Of a DNA stretch of 64,000 nt, positions 10,323 to 23,156 are shown piece after piece. Both the position numbers and the translations under genes were made by a program. Under the pieces are notes generated by a model. The model made no database searches. It was not told where the DNA came from and worked only from the letters and a program-made list of their open reading frames with translations. This stretch comes from Ahaetulla prasina (Eukaryota; Chordata; Lepidosauria; Squamata; Colubridae), in NCBI RefSeq assembly GCF_028640845.1, contig NC_080541.1, positions 5,671,435 to 5,735,434 on the forward strand, read 5' to 3'. Every line of letters begins with the position of its first letter. Position 1 is the stretch's first letter.

Positions 10323-13300
10323 TTATTCAAAGGCAATCTGATATTTCTTAATCTGATATCTGTTTTGTAGATAATCAATCCAGTTTTTCCATTCAATTAA
10401 ATATCTTTCCTGCGTATTGTCTTTTAAAAAAGCTGAGATTTTAGCCATCTCAGCCAAATTAGTAACTTTCAATATCCATTCTTCTATTGTAGGTATCTCT
10501 TCTTTCTTCCAGTATTGTCCAATCAACAGTCTTGCTGCTGTTATTAAGTTCAAAATCAGTTTAGTCTCAATCCCTGTACAATCCATTATAGAAAAATAGA
10601 ATAGAATAGAATAGAATAGAATAGAATAGAATAGAATAGAATAGAATAGAATAGAATAGAATAGAATAGAATAGAATAGAATAGAATAGAATAGAATAGA
10701 ATAGAATAGAATAGAATAGAATAGAATAGAATAGAATAGAATAGAATAGAATAGAATAGAATAGAATAGAATAGAATAGAATAGAATAGAATAGAATAGA
10801 ATAGAATAGAATAGAATAGAATAGAATAGAATAGAATAGAATAGAATAGAATAGAATAGAATAGAATAGAATAGAATAGAATAGAATAGAATAGAATAGA
10901 ATAGAATAGAATAGAATAGAATAGAATAGAATAGAATAGAATAGAATAGAATAGAATAGAATAGAATAGAATAGAATAGAATAGAATAGAATAGAATAGA
11001 ATAGAATAGAATAGAATAGAATAGAATAGAATAGAATAGAATAGAATAGAATAGAATAGAATAGAATAGAATAGAATAGAATAGAATAGAATAGAATAGA
11101 ATAGAATAGAATAGAATAGAATAGAATAGAATAGAATAGAATAGAATAGAATAGAATAGAATAGAATAGAATAGAATAGAATAGAATAGAATAGAATAGA
11201 ATAGAATAGAATAGAATAGAATAGAATAGAATAGAATAGAATAGAATAGAATAGAATAGAATAGAATAGAATAGAATAGAATAGAATAGAATAGAATAGA
11301 ATAGAATAGAATAGAATAGAATAGAATAGAATAGAATAGAATAGAATAGAATAGAATAGAATAGAATAGAATAGAATAGAATAGAATAGAATAGAATAGA
11401 ATAGAATAGAATAGAATAGAATAGAATAGAATAGAATAGAATAGAATAGAATAGAATAGAATAGAATAGAATAGAATAGAATAGAATAGAATAGAATAGA
11501 ATAGAATAGAATAGAATAGAATAGAATAGAATAGAATAGAATAGAATAGAATAGAATAGAATAGAATAGAATAGAATAGAATAGAATAGAATAGAATAGA
11601 ATAGAATAGAATAGAATAGAATAGAATAGAATAGAATAGAATAGAATAGAATAGAATAGAATAGAATAGAATAGAATAGAATAGAATAGAATAGAATAGA
11701 ATAGAATAGAATAGAATAGAATAGAATAGAATAGAATAGAATAGAATAGAATAGAATAGAATAGAATAGAATAGAATAGAATAGAATAGAATAGAATAGA
11801 ATAGAATAGAATAGAATAGAATAGAATAGAATAGAATAGAATAGAATAGAATAGAATAGAATAGAATAGAATAGAATAGAATAGAATAGAATAGAATAGA
11901 ATAGAATAGAATAGAATAGAATAGAATAGAATAGAATAGAATAGAATAGAATAGAATAGAATAGAATAGAATAGAATAGAATAGAATAGAATAGAATAGA
12001 ATAGAATAGAATAGAATAGAATAGAATAGAATAGAATAGAATAGAATAGAATAGAATAGAATAGAATAGAATAGAATAGAATAGAATAGAATAGAATAGA
12101 ATAGAATAGAATAGAATAGAATAGAATAGAATAGAATAGAATAGAATAGAATAGAATAGAATAGAATAGAATAGAATAGAATAGAATAGAATAGAATAGA
12201 ATAGAATAGAATAGAATAGAATAGAATAGAATAGAATAGAATAGAATAGAATAGAATAGAATAGAATAGAATAGAATAGAATAGAATAGAATAGAATAGA
12301 ATAGAATAGAATAGAATAGAATAGAATAGAATAGAATAGAATAGAATAGAATAGAATAGAATAGAATAGAATAGAATAGAATAGAATAGAATAGAATAGA
12401 ATAGAATAGAATAGAATAGAATAGAATAGAATAGAATAGAATAGAATAGAATAGAATAGAATAGAATAGAATAGAATAGAATAGAATAGAATAGAATAGA
12501 ATAGAATAGAATAGAATAGAATAGAATAGAATAGAATAGAATAGAATAGAATAGAATAGAATAGAATAGAATAGAATAGAATAGAATAGAATAGAATAGA
12601 ATAGAATAGAATAGAATAGAATAGAATAGAATAGAATAGAATAGAATAGAATAGAATAGAATAGAATAGAATAGAATAGAATAGAATAGAATAGAATAGA
12701 ATAGAATAGAATAGAATAGAATAGAATAGAATAGAATAGAATAGAATAGAATAGAATAGAATAGAATAGAATAGAATAGAATAGAATAGAATAGAATAGA
12801 ATAGAATAGAATAGAATAGAATAGAATAGAATAGAATAGAATAGAATAGAATAGAATAGAATAGAATAGAATAGAATAGAATAGAATAGAATAGAATAGA
12901 ATAGAATAGAATAGAATAGAATAGAATAGAATAGAATAGAATAGAATAGAATAGAATAGAATAGAATAGAATAGAATAGAATAGAATAGAATAGAATAGA
13001 ATAGAATAGAATAGAATAGAATAGAATAGAATAGAATAGAATAGAATAGAATAGAATAGAATAGAATAGAATAGAATAGAATAGAATAGAATAGAATAGA
13101 ATAGAATAGAATAGAATAGAATAGAATAGAATAGAATAGAATAGAATAGAATAGAATAGAATAGAATAGAATAGAATAGAATAGAATAGAATAGAATAGA
13201 ATAGAATAGAATAGAATAGAATAGAATAGAATAGAATAGAATAGAATAGAATAGAATAGAATAGAATAGAATAGAATAGAATAGAATAGAATAGAATAGA

Positions 13301-16300
13301 ATAGAATAGAATAGAATAGAATAGAATAGAATAGAATAGAATAGAATAGAATAGAATAGAATAGAATAGAATAGAATAGAATAGAATAGAATAGAATAGA
13401 ATAGAATAGAATAGAATAGAATAGAATAGAATAGAATAGAATAGAATAGAATAGAATAGAATAGAATAGAATAGAATAGAATAGAATAGAATAGAATAGA
13501 ATAGAATAGAATAGAATAGAATAGAATAGAATAGAATAGAATAGAATAGAATAGAATAGAATAGAATAGAATAGAATAGAATAGAATAGAATAGAATAGA
13601 ATAGAATAGAATAGAATAGAATAGAATAGAATAGAATAGAATAGAATAGAATAGAATAGAATAGAATAGAATAGAATAGAATAGAATAGAATAGAATAGA
13701 ATAGAATAGAATAGAATAGAATAGAATAGAATAGAATAGAATAGAATAGAATAGAATAGAATAGAATAGAATAGAATAGAATAGAATAGAATAGAATAGA
13801 ATAGAATAGAATAGAATAGAATAGAATAGAATAGAATAGAATAGAATAGAATAGAATAGAATAGAATAGAATAGAATAGAATAGAATAGAATAGAATAGA
13901 ATAGAATAGAATAGAATAGAATAGAATAGAATAGAATAGAATAGAATAGAATAGAATAGAATAGAATAGAATAGAATAGAATAGAATAGAATAGAATAGA
14001 ATAGAATAGAATAGAATAGAATAGAATAGAATAGAATAGAATAGAATAGAATAGAATAGAATAGAATAGAATAGAATAGAATAGAATAGAATAGAATAGA
14101 ATAGAATAGAATAGAATAGAATAGAATAGAATAGAATAGAATAGAATAGAATAGAATAGAATAGAATAGAATAGAATAGAATAGAATAGAATAGAATAGA
14201 ATAGAATAGAATAGAATAGAATAGAATAGAATAGAATAGAATAGAATAGAATAGAATAGAATAGAATAGAATAGAATAGAATAGAAAATTGTCGCAGGAA
14301 CTTTATCTTCTTCTTCAGTACATTTTGAATAATCCACCAAATTCTTATCCAAAAGTCCTTAATTTTCTTGCAAGTCCACCAAATATGAAAATATGTAGCA
14401 TCATCACAATCACACCTCCAACATTTCGCTTGGATATTACGATACATACATGATAATTTTTGGGATCTAAATGCCATCTATAAAACATCTTATAAAAATT
14501 TTCCTTAAATTCTGTGCTTGTGTAAACTTAACATTTCTAACCCAAATTTTCTCCCATGTTTCCAACATTATTGGTTCCTGAATATTCTGTGCCCATTTTA
14601 TCATACAATCCTTTACCAAATCCTTTTCGAATCTATTTCAAGCAACATTTATACAATCTCTTTATATGCTCTGGTCTGATTTCTAATTTGCTTTATTAAA
14701 TTTTCCTCCTTTGCATTATACCAATTTTTGATCTTCTTTCCATCTAGCACTTATTTGCCCATATTGAAACCAAGTATAATTCCTCCCTTCTTCATTTAAT
14801 ACCTGTAATGATTTTAATTGCAATCTACCTCCTTCAGCATACAAAAGTTCTTTATATGTAATCATTTCCTGTTTCTGTTCTATATTTATATTCTCTACTG
14901 CATGTCTAGGGCTCATATAGGAATCTTATAATCTAATTTATAGGAATATTTATTCCAGACCATAAAGAGCACTTCTCAACACATGATTCTTAAAAGCCCT
15001 ATCCACTTTTTCCATAAATTAAGTACGCATGCCATCCATATAACAAGTCATAACCTTCTATATTCAAAATTCTTTCCTCTGTTAAGTTAAACCAGTCACT
15101 TATTACTGAGAGGGTTACTGCTTCATAATATAGTTTAAAATTAGGCATTCTTAAACCACCTCTTTCCCGTGAATCCTGGATTATTTTCATTTTAACCTCG
15201 CTTTTACCCTGCCATATAAATTTATTAATCCCATCTGCCAATCTTCCAAATTTTTATCCTTTTAATTATAGGTATCATCTGGAACAGAAACAAAATCTAG
15301 GTAACACATTCATTTTAATAGCAATCCTTCCCAATAGGGATAACTGCAATTTCTTCCAGCCATTCATATCATTCTGAACTTTTTGCCATAGCAAGTCATA
15401 ATTATTCTTATAAAGTTTCTTGTTCGATGAGCTAATATAGACCCCTAAATATTTAACCTTTTTTACTACCTCAAATCCTGTCATTTCCTCTAGTTTTGTT
15501 TCTGTTGTATAGACATATTTTTAATTATCACTTTTGTTTTTTCTGATTTATTTTAAATCCTGATACCTTTCCATATTTATCAATTACTTCCAACAAAAAT
15601 CTACTTGAATTTATAGGATTCATTAACGTAACCACTACATCATCTGCAAAAGCTCTAACTTTGTACTCATATTGTCTAATCTTAATTCCCTCTATTTTCA
15701 TTAATTCTCGTATTTTATCTAATAATGGTTCCAGAGTCAAAACAAACAATAATGGTGTTAAGGACATCCCTGTCTTGTTCCTTTAATCTTAATAACTTCT
15801 GTCAAACTACCATTTACTATAATCTGTGCTGTTTGCTCTCCATAAATCGCTTTAATTATTCTAATAAAACAGTCTCAAATTGCATTTTCTCTATTAATTT
15901 AAATAAAAATCCCAATGCAATCGATCAAAGGCTTTCTGCATCCAAAAAATAAGTGCTGAAGTATTCTTCTTTCCAAATATTCCAATATATTAATAATCTG
16001 TCTAACATTATTCCTCATCTGCCTCCTTTTATAAAACCAGATTGATCAGTATGAATTCTTTGTTGTAAAACTAACATTAATCTATTTGCTATTATTTTAC
16101 AAAATCTTATAATCATTATTTAAAAGTGAAATCGGCCTATAGTTACCAGGTTTAGAGCAGTCTTGCTCCTCTTTCGGTATCAGTGAAATAAAAGATGTTT
16201 TCCATGACGGGGGTATTCCTCCTAATTGTATCTGATTAAATAATTCTTTAAGTGGGCCTAATATTTCATCCTGTGTTTTTTTATAATAAGTTGCTGTAAG

Positions 16301-17689
16301 ACCATCTGTACCAGGGGTTTTCCCCATTTTTAATTGTTTAATTGCCTCCACTATTTCTCCAGTAGCTATCGGCCGGTTCAGCTCCTCCTCTGTTCTAATG
16401 TTAGAATATTCACCTTATAATCTTTCAAATAATCATAAATATCCCTATCCAATATTTTGTCTTTTGCATATAGTGCAGTATAAAATTCTGAGAATGCCTT
16501 TTTAATTTTATCCTGTTGATATGTCTCTTTACCTTTATATTCTATTTTTTGTATGACACGTGCTTTCTGTTTCTTCCTTAAATTATATGCCAACCATCTC
16601 CCAGGTTTATTTGCATTACAAAAAGTATTATGTTTAGCATATTGTATATTCGTTGCCACCTGGTCTGCCATTAACATATTAAATTGACTCTGTAATATTT
16701 TTATAGCCTCTTTAAGTTTATGATCTTGTGGGTTTTGAATTAATAACTGTTGCTTCCTTTGAATTTCTTCTTCCAAATATCTACGCTGCTTTTGTTTATT
16801 ATTCCTTTGCCTGTTGTCCAAATAAAATCAATATCCTCTAATAAACGCTTTGCTCGCTTCCCACACAGTTCCTATAGGTGTCCCTTTGTACATATTAAAA
16901 TCAAAAATTCTTTAACTGTTTCTTACAATAAGTTACATTATCCTCATATCTAAACAGATTTTCATTCAACCTCCATGTTCTACCACCTTTTTCCTTGTAA
17001 TAATTCCATCCATACTGGGCTATGGTCAGTTAAACACCTCGAAAATATCTTGTTTTCTTCACCCTAGAAAGCAAGTCATTAGAAATTAAAATAAAATCAA
17101 TGTGAAAAGATTGATGCCTATCAGAAAAAAAGTAAAATCTCTCATCTGGATTCCGTAACCTCCATATATCTCTAAACTCAAAGTCTTCCATCATTTCAAA
17201 AAAAGATTTTGGTAATTTTGCATGTATAGGTATCTTCTTGGAGGAAGTTCTCTTTCTTGTATCAAATTCTCCATTCCAGTCTCCTTATAAAATAAACGAA
17301 CTATAATCCCAGAGGTCAACCTCTCATGTAACATTTTGTAAAACTTTTCTTGTTGCTGATTAGGTGCATAAATACCTATCAACAAAGTCTTTTTTGCATC
17401 TATCACCAGTTCAATAGCAATAAATCTTCCTTGAATATCTGCCTCAATTAGCTTAGCTGGTATATCCTTCCTGATATATACAACAATTCCATGCTTCTTT
17501 TCCAAAGCTGATGCAACAAAATGGTTACCCAATTTTGAATTAACAAATATTTTTGGTCTGATAATTTTATATGTGTCTCTTGCAAACAAATCACATCATT
17601 TTAAATTGTTTCAAGTAGTGAAATATTTTCCTTCTTTTCTGAGCTGAATTCAAGCCATTAACATTCCATGACAAGATTCTATTTGCCAT
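10323..17689 (-). pseudogene. L1 ORF2 (-), expanded by an in-frame pentamer array
   Basis: Reading from 17689 downward: SALEKKHGIVVYIRKDIPAK and LLIGIYAPNQQQEKFYKML (endonuclease), KMGKTPGTDGLTATYYKK and [15 protein letters not shown] (RT), AFADDVVVTLMNPINSSRF (catalytic FADD, about 15645), and the cysteine motif CWRCDCDDATYFHIWWTC (about 14400). The C-terminal reading frame remains open through the array and resumes as DCTGIETKLILNLITAARLL. Several frameshifts elsewhere make it dead. Confidence 0.82.
10596..14286. repeat. Pure pentanucleotide array (AATAG)n / (ATTCT)n, about 738 units
   Basis: About 3,691 bp of AATAG repeats without a visible interruption, inside L1 ORF2. The right junction reads AATAGAAAATTGTCGCAGG; the left reads CCATTATAGAAAAATAG. 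The empty site in a sister L1 (near 42660-42690) reads AATAATTCCC then AACAAGAAAAATTGCGGC. No strand or frame in the ATTCT direction contains a stop, which creates a spurious 1384-codon frame of SILFY repeats. Confidence 0.97.
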
Positions 17690-17829
17690 TACTGGCCTCC
17701 TGAAGCTTTGAAGCAGACAACGGAAGCTCCTCCTCCGGTATCTTCCGTCTAGCTCCTCCCACAGCTTCCATAATGGGATCCTGACTTTTACTTTGAGACT
17801 GTTGCTCTTCTTTACGCTTAAGGGCTCCT

Positions 17830-18814
17830 CTTGTCACCCTTTGCTCTTGTGGTTCCTCTAATACTGGCAGCAATAAAGGCTCTTGGGTCACCACGCCTTC
17901 TTGAGTCTCTTGAAGTTTTCTATCACTTCTATTTCGACTTTCAAAACTGTAGAAAGAAAATCCTTTGCCTTTAAAATGTCAATTTATATCTCCTTCCTTG
18001 ATAGAATAGTGTCAGTCCAACTGGCACCTCCATCTGAATTGAATCTGATGTTTTTAAGTTCTTGTGTAAAAAGCAAATTCCTTCCTGTCTCTTAACATCT
18101 TTGAAGGAATCTCTTTCAACACCTTCAACTCCTGTTCTCCAATTTTAAAGTTGTCTGATATGAAACTTGCAGAATTTGATTTCTCATAGTCCTTTTCACA
18201 AAATAAACCACAATGTCGAGGAAGCTTTCTCTGTCTTGCAATCCAAGAATTAACTCTATATATTTTATCAATTTGGTAAGCTACCTCTTGGGGTCCCAAT
18301 AAATTCAGCCAATGCTTCTGATATAATTTTCTTAAGTCTTCTCACGCTCTTCTCCATACCACAATTCTAAGAGCTCCTTCCATAAGTTTATATTGTAATA
18401 TCACAACCTGATCTTCATTTTGATCCACTTTTTCTGAACACCTTTCATTTCATCTTCTAAATACTTATTTGACTGAGATCTGTTGCATTTCCACTTCCAA
18501 TCCTTCAATTTTTTACTCAGTCCTTGAACTGCCATAAGAATATCTTCTCTTATTTTTGCATTAAAATTCTCCATCATCTCTTTTGCCTATCTTCAGAAAG
18601 TTTTAATTGTTCTTTCAATATTTCCTCAAGACTTGGTTCAGATCCTTCTTCCAGAAGGCTTTAAAGGTTTAGCTGCCATTCTGTCTTCAAAAGAATCAGA
18701 ATTCAAACTTAATAACTCTCCTTCCTCCTTTCAGTATAAAAACTCCATTTGTAACAATCCACAATAACGCTGCTTCATCGTACTAAAAATTTTACTTTCA
18801 CTTTTAGACGCCAT
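17830..18814 (-). pseudogene. L1 ORF1 (-) remnant
   Basis: The minus-strand start near 18814 reads MASKSESKIFSTMKQR. Later parts include QEVAYQIDKIYRVNSWIARQ (about 18240-18295) and LRDRKEFAFYTR near 18060, both matching ORF1 of the plus L1. Frameshifts separate the blocks. An acidic/glutamine-rich linker before ORF2 includes the part at 17680-17890. Confidence 0.7.
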
Positions 18815-19204
18815 TTTAAAAGTCAATTAATCAAAGACAAAGAAAGGTTTCAAATTTCAAAAAGTTTGCTGCTGATTCTACATCAAAGTTGACAGAAATT
18901 CCGTCTGCTTGGAATATCAATCAATTTAATAAGTTCTAGAGCAGAAGCAACATTCCTCTCCTTTTCCTGATAAAAACAGGGGCGTGCTGAAGTTGGAAGG
19001 TGGAATTCGGTGGGGTCATAAATCCAGGAAAATTCTCTTGAGCAAACCCCTGTCAGACCTGCCACTCTTACAATTCTGATAATCTCTTTCACCCAGAGAT
19101 TATGCTAAGCTCAGTGAACAGTGATTTATTTTCTGTTTCACTGACTTTTACAATCTTCTAACAGGAGCTCTGTTGAGCACCCAGCAGGAATTACTGGAGC
19201 CTCA

Positions 19205-21908
19205 CAAATTTATATCTTAAAGATAATATATTGAATAGGATATTGATAAATATTTGAAGGAATATAAGGTTAAAAATTTAACTTTAGAACAAACGGATGA
19301 ATTGAATCGCCTATAACCTCGGAAGAAATTATTTTGGTAATTAAACAATTAAAATGGGAAAACTCCTGACGGATGGGCTTACAGTTAGTTATTATAGGAA
19401 TTTACAGGATGAGATGTTAGGTCCACTTAAGGAATTATTTAATCAGATACAACTAGGAGAATTCTCATGGAGAACCTCTTTATTTCATTGATACCAAAAG
19501 AGGAACAGGATTGTTCTAAACCTGGGAATTATAGGCCAATCTCACTTTTAAATAATGATTATAAGATTTTGTTAAAATAATAGCTAATAGATTAATGTTG
19601 ATTCTGCAGAAGAATTCATAATGATCAATCTGGATTTATAAAAGGGAGACAGATGAGGAATAATGTTAGGCAGATTGTTAATTTACTGGAGTATTTAGAA
19701 AAGAAAATTTTATTCCAGCAGCATTTATTTTCTCGATGCAGAGAAAGCTTTTGATCGATTGCATTGGGATTTTTTATTTAAATTAATAGAAAAGATGCAA
19801 TTTGGAGATGGTTTTTTAAGAATAATTAGGGCAATTTATGGAGAGCAAACAGCACAGATTATAATCAATGGTAGCTTAACAGAACCTTTTAAGATTGCGA
19901 AAGGAACAAGACAGGGATGTCCTTTATCACCATTATTGTTTATTTTAACTCTAGAACCATTATTGGATAAAATACGAAGTAAAGGAGATAGAGGAATTAG
20001 AGTTAGACAGTATGAATATAAGTTAAGAGCTTTTGCAGATGATTTGGTGATTACTTTAACAAACCCTATAAATTCTAGTAAATCTTTGTTGGAAATAATT
20101 GATCAATATGGGAATGTCTCAGGGTTTAAGGTAAATCAGAAAAGACAAAAGTGATAATAAAAATATGGCCAGACAACAGAAAGAAAAACTAGAGGAAGTA
20201 ACAGGATTTGAAATTGTAAAGAAGGTTAAGTACTTAGGGTTTATATTACGTCATCAAATGTGAAATTGTATAAGAATAACTATGAGGTTTTATGGCAAAA
20301 GTTCAGAAGGAGTTGATTGTTTGGAAAAATTGCAATTATCTTTGCTGGGAGAATTGCTGCTATTAAAATGAATGTTTTACCTAGATTTTTATTCCTCTTT
20401 CAGATGATACCAATAATTAAGAAAGATAAGAATCTTGAGGAATGGCAGAAGGAATTAACAAATTTATATGGGAAGGTAAAAAGCTAGGGTTAAAATGAAA
20501 ATAATTCAAGATTCTCGGAAAGGGAGGTTTAAAATGCCTAATTTTAAATTATATTATGAAGCAGCTGCTCTCTCTGCAATAAGTGATTGGTTTAATTTAA
20601 CAGAGGACAGAATTTTGAATATAGAAGGTTATGATTTGTTATATGGATGGCATGCATATTTAATTTATGACAAAAAGTGGATAAGGCCTTTAAAAATCAT
20701 GTGCTAAGAAATGCCCTTCATGTGTTTGGAAAAATACTCTTATAAACTAAATTATAAGGTTCCTATATGGGCAAGTCCTAGACATACAGTAGAAAATATA
20801 AACATAGAACAGAATCAGGAAATGATTACATATAAAGATCTTTTGTATACTGAAAGAGGTAATTTGCAGTTAAAATCTCTGCAAGTATTAAGAGAGGAAG
20901 GAAAAATTATACTTGGTTTCAATATGAGCAATTACGTGCTAGATGGAAGGAGATCAGAAAATTGGTATAGAGCAGAACGAGGAAATTTGGTAAAGCAAAT
21001 TAGAAATCAGTCTCAGGAGCATATAAAGAGATTGTATAATGTGTTACTTGAAATAGATTCTGAAAGGGACTTGGTAAAGGACTGTATGATAAAGTGGGCA
21101 CAAAATTTTCAGGAGCCAATATTATTGGAAACGTGGGAAAAATTTGGGTTAGAAATGTTAAATTCACGCAGGCACAGAATCTGAGGAAAATTTTTATAAA
21201 ATGTATTATAGATGGCATCTAGATCCTAAAAAATTATCGTGTATGTATCCAGAAATGCAAGCAAAATGTTGGAGATGTAATTGTGATGACGCTACATATT
21301 TTCACATTTGGTGGACTTGTAAGGACATAAAGGCCTTTTGGATAAAAATTTGGTGGATTTTACAAAATGTTCTGAAAAAGAAGATAAAGTTCCTGCCGCA
21401 ATTTTTCTTGTTGGGAATTATTACGGATTGTACAGTAATTGAGACTAAATTGATTTTAAATCTAATAACTGCAGCAAGATTACTAATAGGACAATATTGG
21501 AAGAAAAAAGAAGTACCAACAATAGAAGAATGGATATTGAAAGTTGCCAATTTGGCTGAGATGGCGAAGATATCAGCCTTTTTGAAAGACAATACGCAAG
21601 AAAGATACTTAAAGGAATGGAAAAAATGGATTGACTATATTCAACGAGATATCAGACTAAGAGTTATCAGACTGTTTTGAATGATTATGATGTATTATTT
21701 TGATTGCTTTGGGGAAGTTAGGAATTGATGATTGTAGGGGTATAATTAAGTTGGGACGAAAATTTTTAGCATATGTTTGTTTTATTTTAACTATACCTTG
21801 TGTTCGTTCCGGGAAGTCGGGGAGGGGTTGTGAAGGGAGGGGGAGGAGGGGGGGAAAGGGGAAAAAAAAAAATTTGTAAAACTTTTTGAATAAAAAAAAA
21901 AAAAAAAA
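19205..21908 (+). mobile_element. L1 LINE (+), 3' half with poly(A)
   Basis: Continues the plus L1 after the nested minus L1. Contains the RT, the C-terminal cysteine motif, a short 3' UTR with a G-rich run (about 21815-21870) and a poly(A) of about 20 at 21889-21908. Nearly identical to the minus L1 at 42.2-48.6 kb, so this L1 family was recently active. Confidence 0.9.
19210..21705 (+). pseudogene. L1 ORF2 reverse transcriptase and C-terminal region
   Basis: Blocks: [95 protein letters not shown], and the catalytic AFADDLVITL at about 20028. Then LYYEAAALSAISDWFNLTED, and CWRCNCDDATYFHIWWTCKD at about 21268. At least six frameshifts or stops are visible (for example near 19360, 19705, 20150, 20330). 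Not functional. Confidence 0.85.
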
Positions 21909-22420
21909 GAACTGCAGAAAAAATAATTGCTACCAACTTGCCTTCCATTGAGGACCTGTATACTGCACGAATCAAGAAGAGGGCCGTGAAAATATTTGCA
22001 GATCCCTCGCATCCTGGACATAAACTGTTTCAACTCCTACCCTCAAAACGACGCTATAGAGCACTGCACACCAGAACAACTAGACACAAGAACAGTTTTT
22101 TCCCGAAGGCCATCACTCTGCTAAACAAATAATTCCCTCAACACTGTCAGACTGTTTACTGAATCTGCACTACTATTAATCGTTTCATAGTTCCCATCAC
22201 CAATCTCTTTCCACTTATGACTGTATGACTATAACTTGTTGCTGGCAATCCTTATGATTTATATTGATATATTGATCATCAATTGTGTTGTAAATGTTGT
22301 ACCTTGATGAACGTATTTTTTCTTTTATGTACACTGAGAGCATATGCACCAAGACAAATTCCTTGTGTGTCCAATCACACTTGGCCAATAAAATTCTATT
22401 CTATTCTATTCTATTCTAAA
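21909..22420 (+). mobile_element. Snake1/L3-like LINE: duplicated segment and true 3' end
   Basis: 21909-22327 repeats 5381-5797 (RT C-terminus PSIEDLYTARIKKRAVKIF, then UTR). 22328-22420 supplies the missing 3' end: CACTGAGAGCATATGCACC, CACACTTGGCCAATAAAA and a short (TTCTA)4 tail. This proves that the 16-kb interval between is inserted DNA. Confidence 0.85.
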
Positions 22421-22577
22421 TGTTTCATTACCCAACTAGGTAACATTGTCAGTGCTAAAAGGGAGTGAGGCTTGCAGGGAGGAGGAGGAGGAGGAGGAAG
22501 GCAGAGGAGGAGAAGGGGAAGGAGAAAGAAGGCAGAGGAGGAGAAGGAGGAGGAGGAGGAGAAGAAGAAGGAGATAG
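22421..22577 (-). repeat. Hammerhead-B-like module (degenerate) plus (AGG)n tract
   Basis: Minus strand: a TAGCACTGACAATGTTACC core variant, then TAGTTGGGTAATGAAACATT, followed in plus coordinates by an AGG/AAG purine tract to 22577. The core base changes (CTGACAA) should abolish catalysis. The tract continues after the solo LTR at 23157. Confidence 0.65.
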
Positions 22578-23156
22578 TGTAGGAATTTAGCACCCACCCC
22601 CCTCCTAGAAGAATGAAATATTTTAGAAAATATTTTAAAAGGCAGAATATATTTCCCTGGATGAGAAATGGAGAAACATGTTTTAAAGACAAAGCAGCTT
22701 CCTGACTCATTGCTATACACCTTTGTCAATGGGCCATTAAAGCCTCAGCCAAGCTCACTCATTTCCCCCCACCTTTGTCAATGGGTCAGAGGTAGAAACT
22801 CATTCTCCCCACCTTTGTCAATGGGCCATCATCATCTGCAACATAATAGGACCCATCTAGCAACAGAAACTCATCACATGGCAAGGCTCAGGCAAGCTTG
22901 AGGGACAACCTACTAAGACCCCTAGACCACCTGGGAGTTTGACAATCAATCAGGATACTCTTCCTGTGCCCCAGAAAGTTGAAAGCTCAGAAAAAGCATA
23001 AAGCTAGGGAGTGCACAGGATCTCATCCCTTTTCTGTTCAGGATCTCAAGCCATGTGATCCTGGCCACCATTAAACCATCTTTCCAAGCAGCCTCCATGT
23101 TTCCAGTGTCTTTGTCCCCACTTGGAACTGAACCCAGATGGATATTTCTTCCAACA
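22578..23156 (+). mobile_element. Solo LTR, family LTR4
   Basis: Begins TGTAGGAATTTAGC, ends TTTCTTCCAACA, and is flanked by ATAG on both sides (22574-22577, 23157-23160). A 4-bp duplication fits a gammaretrovirus-like (ERV1) or similar LTR. The motif CCTTTGTCAATGGG occurs three times in the 5' part. ATTAAA near 23070 could be the poly(A) signal. A second copy lies inverted at 50993-51614. No internal genes are present. Confidence 0.85.
22715..22825 (+). promoter_or_regulatory. LTR4 U3 direct repeats
   Basis: Three copies of CCTTTGTCAATGGG (near 22721, 22772 and 22813) at 40-50 bp spacing, kept in the copy at 50993-51614 as CCATTGACAAAGG. The core resembles SOX/TCF HMG-box sites (CTTTGT). 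The arrangement is like the enhancer repeats of retroviral U3 regions. The factor assignment is inference. Confidence 0.5.

Larger units (their letters stand above)
10171..19204 (-). mobile_element. L1 LINE (-), near full length (third level of nest 1)
   Basis: The 3' end is a poly(T) at 10171-10181; the 5' end is about 19204. A GC-moderate 5' UTR spans 18815-19204. ORF1 begins at 18814 and ORF2 at 17689. It is flanked by the target duplication ACAAATTTATATCTT within the plus L1. A pure pentamer array interrupts it at 10596-14286; without that, the element is about 5.3 kb. It is more diverged from the other two L1s than they are from each other. Confidence 0.87.

Noticed and set aside
10323..14477. 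1384-codon open frame (SILFY repeats) and its 1261-codon overlap
   Set aside because: ATTCT contains no stop in any frame on that strand. The frame only joins L1 ORF2 remnants across a microsatellite.
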